Positions 7,201 to 11,495 of a DNA stretch of 11,495 nucleotides are shown piece by piece. The stretch's first letter is position 1; every line of letters starts with the position of its first letter. Source of the DNA: DASSJF01 sp035280345 (GTDB lineage: Bacteria > Sysuimicrobiota > Sysuimicrobiia > Sysuimicrobiales > Segetimicrobiaceae); the NCBI GenBank assembly GCA_035280345.1, contig DATEGA010000283.1, positions 1 to 11,495 of the forward strand, read 5' to 3'. The notes under the pieces are model-generated. The model worked only from the letters and a program-made list of their open reading frames with translations, was not told the origin of the DNA and searched no databases. Both the position numbers and the translations under genes were made by a program.

Positions 7201-8358
7201 CCCGACGCGGCCCGGCCCGCGCCTGCCTACGTTGGTCCGCGCGACGAGGTGGAGCGGCGGCTCGTCGAGGTGTGGGAGGAGATCCTCGGGGTCCACCCCG
7301 TCGGGGTGACCGACAACTTTTTCGATCTGGGCGGCCATTCGCTGCTGGCCGCGCGCCTGATGGACAGCATCCAGCGAACGGTTGGCCGGAAGCTTCCGCT
7401 GGCCATGCTGTTTGAGCACGCGACCGTCCAGGATCTGGCGCAAGCGCTTGGTAGGCAACCACGAGAGAGCCTCACGTCCGCGGTGACGGCGATTCACCAG
7501 GACGGCTGCAGACGACCGTTCTTCTTCCTAGACGGCGACTACCTTGGTGGCGGGCTCTACTGCCGCGAGCTGGCTCGGGCCGTGGGCGAGGACCAGCCGT
7601 TCTTCGCGCTGCATTCCCACGGTCCCAACGGCCGGGTTCCAGGTTCCATCGAGGCGATGGCCGCGGATCACGTGGCCACGATGCGGGCGCTACAACCCCA
7701 CGGCCCGTATCTGCTGGGCGGATATTGTCACGGAGGCCTGATCGCCTTCCAGATGGCCCAGCAACTTCGGGGGGTAGGGGAGAGGGTGGATCTCCTCGTC
7801 TTGCTGGACGCCGCCATCCGGAACACCTCGCTCTGCGCCCGGATCTTCCGCGTGCTCGTGGAGGGCGCCGGCGCGATCGCGGGGTGGACGCCCGCCGAGC
7901 GCCTGGAGCGGTTTGTGCGCCTGCGGCGCCTTGCCATCGACGTGTACGGCCTCCCGAGGCACTATCGCCGGCGCATCGGCGAGCTCTCCTCGAGTCGCGG
8001 CGCCTGGGCGGAGGCCCTCGAGCGAAAGGTGAAGCGAGCGTGCGAGCGACTCCGTCCCCTCCGACAGAATGGGCAGCAGCCGCCGGCCGGCGCCGCCGGG
8101 CCGCCGGCGCATACACCCCTGGACCGCGCCTACGTGCGCGCGATCGCCGGCTACGTTCCCCGGCGGTACGCCGGCGCGGTCACGCTCATTCGTGCGGCCG
8201 GTAACAGGGAGCCGAAGCACGATCTCGGGTGGAGCGGGGTGGTCTCCCACGTCCAGGTTCACGTCACGCCCGGCGATCACACAACATGCATCACGGAATA
8301 CGCCCCCGTGGTCGGCGAACGCCTGGCGGCGTGCCTCCAGAGCGCCAACTCCAAGTGA
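4213..8358 (+). CDS. Terminating NRPS module C-A(Ser)-PCP-TE with a cysteine thioesterase
   Basis: This 1381-residue protein condenses the upstream acyl unit with one amino acid and releases the product. After a 40-residue Pro/Ala-rich leader come: a C domain (about 45-470) opening PLSFAQARLWFLDQLD, with active-site HHIAFDE (177-183; the usual final Gly is Glu) and IGFFVNTL (330-337); an A domain (about 500-1000) with FTSGSTGIPKG (652-662), FDMS (697-700), NLYGPTE (790-796), YKTGDRG (879-885) and Lys988; a PCP (about 1008-1080) with Ser1043 in LGGHSLL; and a TE (about 1095-1375). By manual alignment to GrsA the pocket code is DMWHFALVDK, eight of ten positions matching the serine code DVWHFSLVDK. 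The TE triad reads Cys1172 (GYCHGG), Asp1199 and His1356 (GDHTT), with Cys replacing the usual Ser. The order C-A(Ser)-PCP-TE is that of EntF. It is the last gene of the operon, 9 bases after the previous stop; SD weak. Confidence 0.95.
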   Translation: MSDAGPEAAGRPSLQHTPGEPRAPEAPVDAGDAGGIARRDRPDPCPLSFAQARLWFLDQLDPQTGLYNVPHAVRLRGTLQVGALRQAFNTIVARHEALRTTFRPHHEGPVQIVTEHAVADLPVIDLRGTPAAQREAELGRVLTAEARRPFNLSSDLMVRALLVRLEEREHVLLFTVHHIAFDEWSLGILTRELAAAYAAYSAGHAPAFRPLPVQYADYAIWQRRRLQEDVLRQQLTYWTHTLRGAPPVIALPTDRPRRAAQSVRGASATVTLPAALADALKAVARRGRATMFITLLTAFNALLARYTGQDDIVVGAPIANRNRVELEPLIGFFVNTLAMRGDLSGDRTFRELLGQMRKVALDAYDHQELPFEKLVEALRPERSLSRMPLIQVLFVLHDPGEPRLALSGLQTAPVEVNTGTAKFDLTLSVGERPAGLRVSLEYNTDLYDPATIRRMLGHYESLLRGIAADPDERVARLPLLTEAERRQLLVEWDAPRTAPPAARIHELFEAQVARSPEAVAVTFDGRSLTYRQLNERANQLAHHLRKHGVGPDVLVGLCLERSLEMSVGVIGILKAGGAYVPLDPTYPQHRLTVMLHEAHIAVVVTQQRLAHRLTGRGATVVRLDADRAAIAQEDSHDPAAGATADHLFYVVFTSGSTGIPKGVMIPHRSVSNFVAWMQDAFPIDRTDVVFQKTPFTFDMSVWELCAPLLVGARLVMAQPEGQRDCRYLVDAIRAEGVTQLHVVPTLLQAMAEERDFEACTSLRRIFSAGEALSRGLVDRVRAQLEVELINLYGPTEGNVDTFWVAGPEPTADFVPIGRPIANTHVYVLDAHMQPVPIGVPGDVYVGGAGVARGYLGNAALTAERFLQNPFAAEAGGRLYKTGDRGRYLPDGNLEFLGRLDHQVKLRGFRIELGEIEATLGAHPDVRDAAVVLREEPSGETRLVGYVLPRGAAPTGNALRQFLRAKLPEHMVPSAFVALPSLPLTSSGKVDRRKLPAPDAARPAPAYVGPRDEVERRLVEVWEEILGVHPVGVTDNFFDLGGHSLLAARLMDSIQRTVGRKLPLAMLFEHATVQDLAQALGRQPRESLTSAVTAIHQDGCRRPFFFLDGDYLGGGLYCRELARAVGEDQPFFALHSHGPNGRVPGSIEAMAADHVATMRALQPHGPYLLGGYCHGGLIAFQMAQQLRGVGERVDLLVLLDAAIRNTSLCARIFRVLVEGAGAIAGWTPAERLERFVRLRRLAIDVYGLPRHYRRRIGELSSSRGAWAEALERKVKRACERLRPLRQNGQQPPAGAAGPPAHTPLDRAYVRAIAGYVPRRYAGAVTLIRAAGNREPKHDLGWSGVVSHVQVHVTPGDHTTCITEYAPVVGERLAACLQSANSK

Positions 8359-8394
8359 GCGCCCCGGCGGAGGCCCTGCGCCGTCCTCGGGCGC
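8359..8394. terminator. GC-rich hairpin between convergent operons, possible bidirectional terminator
   Basis: GCGCCC (8359-8364) directly continued by CGGCG (8365-8369) pairs with CGCCG (8379-8383) and, after a five-base bulge, GGGCGC (8389-8394). It fills most of the 45-base gap between the stops of the NRPS and the phosphopantetheinyl transferase. No T-run follows on either strand, so intrinsic termination is uncertain. Confidence 0.35.
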
Positions 8395-8403
8395 CCACGT
8401 GGC

Positions 8404-9129
8404 TCAAGCAGACCATTCCCCGCACCAGAGGTCCCAATCATTCCCCGCTGCGGCAATCGCCGCAACGTAGCGCGGCTCGACCGGGATCTCCCGCAACGAC
8501 CAGCGAGCCGCATCCTCCGTATCCCCGTGGATCGCAATAACGGCGACTGGTGCACCTCGGGCAAATGCCACGTCGAATTGCTCGAGGGGCAGGGAGAGCC
8601 CCTCGCCGTGCGCCTTGATAAAGGCCTCCTTGAGCGTCCAGCAGCGGAAGAACGCTTCCGTACGGTCTGCCACGGCAAGCGATGAAAGCGCTCTCCGTTC
8701 CGACGCGGAGAAGAATTGTCCGGCCAATTCAGCGGTCTGGACGTCCGTACGAATGCGTTCAATGTCGACGCCGACCTCCCGCCCGAGGGCGACGGCGTAC
8801 AGCGCGGTGTCTTCCGAATGCGAGAGGTTGAACCGCAGCGGGTGTCGGCTGCCGCACGGGCCGAGGCTCGGCTTGCCGGACGATCCGTAGCAGAATTCGA
8901 TCACGGCCGGCGACACATCAAGGTAGCGGCCGAGGATCGTCCTCAAGATACCGCGGAAGCTGATGAATCGCCGCCGGTCACGTTCGAACTTCAGCCGGTC
9001 CGCCCTCTCCCGTTCCTCGGGCGACAGCAGATCTCCGAAATCCCGCTGTGCGACGGCACCGGCAAGTGAGACGCTCCATACGTGGACACCCCGGGCCGTT
9101 AATGTGGGAGGCGCGGCGCCACCACTCAT
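8404..9129 (-). CDS. Sfp-type 4'-phosphopantetheinyl transferase
   Basis: The 241-residue product moves the phosphopantetheine arm of coenzyme A onto carrier-domain serines, turning apo-PCPs into the active form. Its length is usual for the Sfp/EntD class. Family signatures are present in order: GKPSL (85-89), FNLSHSED (100-107), VGVDIE (119-124, with metal-binding Asp122 and Glu124) and WTLKEAFIKAHGEGL (164-178, with Glu168). Its likely substrates are Ser566 of the A-PCP protein and Ser1043 of the terminal NRPS. It follows the glycosyltransferase-like gene on the same strand after 65 bases, so the two are probably co-transcribed, and it runs tail-to-tail with the NRPS operon. The start is ATG 9129; no clear SD precedes it, so the start is less certain than the identity. 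Confidence 0.93.
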   Translation of the reverse strand: MSGGAAPPTLTARGVHVWSVSLAGAVAQRDFGDLLSPEERERADRLKFERDRRRFISFRGILRTILGRYLDVSPAVIEFCYGSSGKPSLGPCGSRHPLRFNLSHSEDTALYAVALGREVGVDIERIRTDVQTAELAGQFFSASERRALSSLAVADRTEAFFRCWTLKEAFIKAHGEGLSLPLEQFDVAFARGAPVAVIAIHGDTEDAARWSLREIPVEPRYVAAIAAAGNDWDLWCGEWSA

Positions 9130-9194
9130 CGATGTGCGGGGCCCGCGCTGCGCCGTCGTCTCACGGGTGCACGCCGTCCCACGCGTCTTGAACG

Positions 9195-10211
9195 CTATCG
9201 GCGACCTTCACCGTCACCTGCCGCCGCCGTCACCGCCTCGGGCCGCCGCCCATCTTCGCAACGTTCGGCGAAATAGCGGGCGATATACGCGTGCAACGCT
9301 GGTTTTCTAGAGTTCCATCGCCAGCTGCCGCGATCATCCTGCACGATATCGGTAAACGGATCGAAGTCGAACGTCGAGAGGTCCATGTGCCGAGTTCCAT
9401 ACCGGCGATCTTGGCGGTCCCCGTGCCAGAGATGAAAAACGCGGCCCTCAATGTATCCGGCTCGACCGCCTACCGTGTCATGGTAAGGCCGCGCCCACTT
9501 AATGTAGTGCTCGGCTTGGCGCGCATTCATCAGAATGGTCTGCTGGCCGTGCGCGAACTCGCCGAGCGCGGAGCAAAGGATGACCCGGTCGCCGCTGCCG
9601 AGCACGCACGCATCGTACAAACCGTGCCGGTCCAGCACGGCTCGCGGGCTCGCCCAGGCAAGGCCGGCGGTCGATTGCCGCTCCAGCGGCGCGTTGGCTA
9701 GAAACAGATCTTCCGCTGCCGCCCGGCCCATGGACCGTAACCACATCACCGAATACGCCGTCGGCAGTCCGGTCCACGAGAAGACATCGTCCGCTCGCAC
9801 GTGGCTCGGCAGATCGTAGCGTTCGTGAAACAGATGGACGAGGTCGCAACGCTCCAGCGCCTCGGCAGCCCGGACAGTCCAATCGTCGCCGTCAAAGATG
9901 ATGTCGCAATCGAGCCAGGCGACGTAGTCGCACCACCGGGGAATGGATGCCAGGGCGATGTTGAGCAGGCGTTCCTTTTGCCATAAGATGGTGCCGCGAC
10001 CTATGCGGATGAGGACGTCGGCGTCACCGTCCTCCAGGTCGAAGCGGCCGTCGAACGACAGTTCCACCGTGACCAGCGGGACCGTCAGGTGTTGACGAAA
10101 CGCCCGGTAGTTGGCCATCCGGCGCCGGTAGTGGATGGGATTAAAATAGCAGGTGATGGCCCACAAACGGCCCTTCACGTCTTCCGACACGGCCTCCGGG
10201 CGCGCGGGCAC
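9195..10211 (-). CDS. Putative GT-A-fold glycosyltransferase, paralogue of the gene at 3226
   Basis: This is a close relative of the product of 3226-4203, with most residues shared across roughly 300 positions and long identical runs such as PLVTVELSFDGRF and ILWQKERLLNIAL. With the start chosen here it has 338 residues; the DxD-like DCD is at 101-103, and the C-terminal motif reads HLWHGD instead of HLWDGE. No ATG opens the conserved part. I chose GTG 10211 because GAGGAG (10222-10227) lies ten bases upstream. GTG 10190 would match the paralogue's N-terminus better but has SD-like GGAGG only two bases away; GTG 10349 adds a 46-residue extension absent from the paralogue. It is the first gene of a leftward pair with the phosphopantetheinyl transferase. 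Sugar donor and acceptor are unknown, and no named family was recognised. Confidence 0.6.
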   Translation of the reverse strand: MPARPEAVSEDVKGRLWAITCYFNPIHYRRRMANYRAFRQHLTVPLVTVELSFDGRFDLEDGDADVLIRIGRGTILWQKERLLNIALASIPRWCDYVAWLDCDIIFDGDDWTVRAAEALERCDLVHLFHERYDLPSHVRADDVFSWTGLPTAYSVMWLRSMGRAAAEDLFLANAPLERQSTAGLAWASPRAVLDRHGLYDACVLGSGDRVILCSALGEFAHGQQTILMNARQAEHYIKWARPYHDTVGGRAGYIEGRVFHLWHGDRQDRRYGTRHMDLSTFDFDPFTDIVQDDRGSWRWNSRKPALHAYIARYFAERCEDGRRPEAVTAAAGDGEGRR

Positions 10212-10676
10212 CGCTCGACCACTCCTCAGCCGGCTGCTCAACTTCGCGAAGAGGGGAGTCGCGGAACAAGTTGGCGTTGGGCTCAGCGTCGCCGCTCCCG
10301 GCCGGTTGCACGCGCCACGATACTTCCAACGCGACGCTCTTACCTGCACTCTAACGAACGTTTCAGTGTTTCAGCTGAACAGGTTGTCGCACATCGCGCA
10401 AACAGACGTTCGAAAAAACGCGTTCTCGCCGGAGAGTTCGGGGGCAACTCGCTGTCACCCGCTCGACCACCGCCACACCTTGCGCAGGAATCCCGCGATG
10501 ATTTGAATGCACGAATCGGAGCGATTGCACGGTGTGAAGATGCTACGCTTGCCGCCGGAAGACAATGGGCGAACTTTTTAGGCTACCGCTCGGCGTCGAG
10601 CGCAAGCGGAGCCTGCCCAAACCAGAGCGATGGACATGATGCCGGATCCATTCGCGATTTTCGCAGGACGTGTGCG
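10212..10676. other. Divergent intergenic region with short palindromes
   Basis: This 465-base stretch separates the leftward glycosyltransferase-like gene from the rightward DUF1706 gene and should hold both promoters, though no clear -35/-10 pair was found. It contains the ten-base palindromes CTTCGCGAAG (10242-10251) and TTCAGCTGAA (10370-10379), the eight-base AACGCGTT (10417-10424), and a hairpin CGCTCG/CGAGCG around GCGT (10587-10602). Open frames crossing it lack SDs and protein-like composition. Confidence 0.45.
10222..10227 (-). promoter_or_regulatory. Ribosome binding site supporting GTG start at 10211
   Basis: On the minus strand GAGGAG lies ten bases before GTG 10211. It is the best SD near any possible start of this gene and decides the start in preference to GTG 10190 or GTG 10349. 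Confidence 0.4.
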
Positions 10677-11147
10677 ATGAATCGACAGCAGCTGCTGCAA
10701 CGGCTCGGCGCGGCGTGGCTGGCGTTCAAAGCGTCGTACGCCGGTCTCTCCGACGCACAATTGTTGGAGCCGGGCGTGACGGGCGCCTGGTCGATCAGGG
10801 ACATCATCGCGCATGTAACCACGTGGGAGGAGGAGGCGCTGAACCATTTGCCGGCCGTCCTCGAGAACCGAAGGCCACCTCGGTACTCTGTCACATATGG
10901 CGGTATCGACACCTTTAACGCCCTAATGACGACTCGGAAAGAACGTTTGTCGCTCTCCGAGGTGTTCCGGCAGCAAGAGGCGATCCATCAGCGACTCATC
11001 GACATGATCAAGGGGGTGCCGGAGGACCAGGTGATTCGGGAAACCCGTTTCCGGCGCCGCCTGCGTCTCGATACGTACAGCCACTACCCTAAGCACACCC
11101 GGGCGATACGGCGATGGCGAGAGTTACGGCAGGTCCGCCCGCCGTAG
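10677..11147 (+). CDS. ClbS/DfsB-family (DUF1706, DinB-like) four-helix-bundle protein
   Basis: The 156-residue product is the usual size for this family. It opens MNRQQLLQRLGAAW and has the characteristic WSIRDIIAHVTTWEEE (38-53), YSVTYGGIDTFNA (70-82) and DTYSHYPKHT (132-141). His46, His136 and His140 are spaced like the metal-binding histidines of DinB-fold proteins. The best known relative, ClbS, protects colibactin producers by opening the cyclopropane warhead; most members have no assigned role. ATG 10677 is supported by AGGA (10665-10668), eight bases upstream. A longer in-frame extension upstream runs across the intergenic region and the opposite-strand gene and is not credible. It lies divergently beside the biosynthetic locus, so self-protection is possible but unproven; a general detoxification role is equally plausible. 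Its 3' end overlaps the next gene by 34 bases. Confidence 0.85.
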   Translation: MNRQQLLQRLGAAWLAFKASYAGLSDAQLLEPGVTGAWSIRDIIAHVTTWEEEALNHLPAVLENRRPPRYSVTYGGIDTFNALMTTRKERLSLSEVFRQQEAIHQRLIDMIKGVPEDQVIRETRFRRRLRLDTYSHYPKHTRAIRRWRELRQVRPP

Positions 11148-11495
11148 CTACGCCAGCGCGGCGCCGGGCCATCGGACTGATCGGCAGTCTCGCCACCGTG
11201 GCCACAATCAGCAGCATTCGCAGGCCCGCCTGGGCCGTCAGTGGTGGCTGGAGCCAGTGGGCACGGGTCCCCAACGTTCCCCCGCTGACGTTCTCCCCCG
11301 CGGCAACCGCCTCATCTGTAGGGGGACATCATGTAACGGTCTATAGCGTGAGGGCCGATGACCGCTCCCTAGGCTACGTCGAATGGACCGGAAGAGTGTG
11401 GGGCTCCTGGCGAAGCCTCGGGGGAAAGTGGACCTCCAGTCCGGGCGCCTGCGCCACCGAGCGCGGCGGCCGGCTTGTTTACTGCCGTGGCGTGG
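11114..11495 (+). CDS. Exported beta-propeller (PLL/DUF346-like) protein, N-terminal part
   Basis: From ATG 11114 the frame stays open for 127 codons to the window edge, so the gene is cut off. Residues 1-41 look like a Tat signal: a polar start, RRRAIGLIG, a hydrophobic stretch to about residue 34, and a likely cleavage after AWA (39-41). The mature part begins SGGWSQW. It shows at least two repeats with paired Trp (WSQW 46-49, WGSW 96-99), then SLGGKWTSSPG (101-111) and LVYCRG (121-126), the pattern of PLL-type or DUF346 beta-propeller lectin repeats (W..W, LGG, SP, RG). Such proteins bind sugars outside the cell; a ligand cannot be given. The start overlaps the DUF1706 gene by 34 bases and has no clear SD, so translational coupling is possible and the exact start is uncertain. 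Confidence 0.55.
   Translation, partial: MARVTAGPPAVATPARRRAIGLIGSLATVATISSIRRPAWAVSGGWSQWARVPNVPPLTFSPAATASSVGGHHVTVYSVRADDRSLGYVEWTGRVWGSWRSLGGKWTSSPGACATERGGRLVYCRGV

Noticed and set aside
6172..7497. 441-codon minus-strand open frame
   Set aside because: It is antisense to the A and PCP domains of the terminal NRPS; no independent protein features.
10212..10349. 46-residue N-terminal extension of the leftward glycosyltransferase-like gene (GTG 10349)
   Set aside because: It is absent from the paralogue, has no SD, and its composition is unlike the rest of the protein; GTG 10211 has GAGGAG at ten bases.
10355..10412. CGAACGT (10355-10361) and ACGTTCG (10406-10412) as a long-range inverted repeat
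   Set aside because: Seven bases separated by 44 bases is within chance expectation, and nothing else supports a structure.
10089..10676. N-terminal extension of the DUF1706 gene back to 10089
   Set aside because: It would run antisense through the glycosyltransferase-like gene and the intergenic region; ATG 10677 has an SD and matches the usual family N-terminus.
1..11495. CRISPR array, rRNA, insertion sequence or integrase gene
   Set aside because: No regularly spaced repeats, no rRNA-like sequence and no transposase or recombinase motifs were seen on either strand.

Overview
The window comes from a GC-rich bacterial chromosome. Shine-Dalgarno (SD) spacing, GTG starts and a Rho-independent terminator fit a bacterium, but nothing here fixes the phylum. 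Gene content suggests a free-living soil or sediment organism; that is inference.

Layout. Positions 1-147 hold the tail of a probable membrane protein. Positions 148-698 hold no convincing protein gene, but contain two strong hairpins and a degenerate 3' half of a tRNA-Pro(GGG) (392-442), the kind of scar left where mobile DNA enters a tRNA gene. A small secreted protein follows (699-1061) with its own promoter, SD and strong terminator. Then comes a short region rich in dyad symmetries (1136-1204).

The core is a compact biosynthetic locus. A rightward operon with two 9-nt gaps encodes an A-PCP loading protein (1327-3216) whose adenylation domain lacks the usual amino-group-binding Asp, a glycosyltransferase-like protein (3226-4203), and a terminating NRPS C-A-PCP-TE (4213-8358). 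The second A domain reads as serine-specific, and the thioesterase has Cys in place of the catalytic Ser. Converging on it is a leftward operon with a close paralogue of the glycosyltransferase-like gene (9195-10211) and an Sfp-type phosphopantetheinyl transferase (8404-9129) that would prime both carrier domains.

To the right lie a divergent ClbS/DfsB-family (DUF1706) four-helix protein (10677-11147) and the start of an exported, probably Tat-dependent beta-propeller lectin-like protein (11114 to the window end).

Taken together, the genes suggest a two-unit product: an unusual non-alpha-amino acyl starter joined to serine, perhaps glycosylated and released by a Cys thioesterase as an acid, oligo-ester or strained lactone. 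The two paralogous glycosyltransferase-like proteins flanking the terminal NRPS are the least understood part and the best candidate for an undescribed system.
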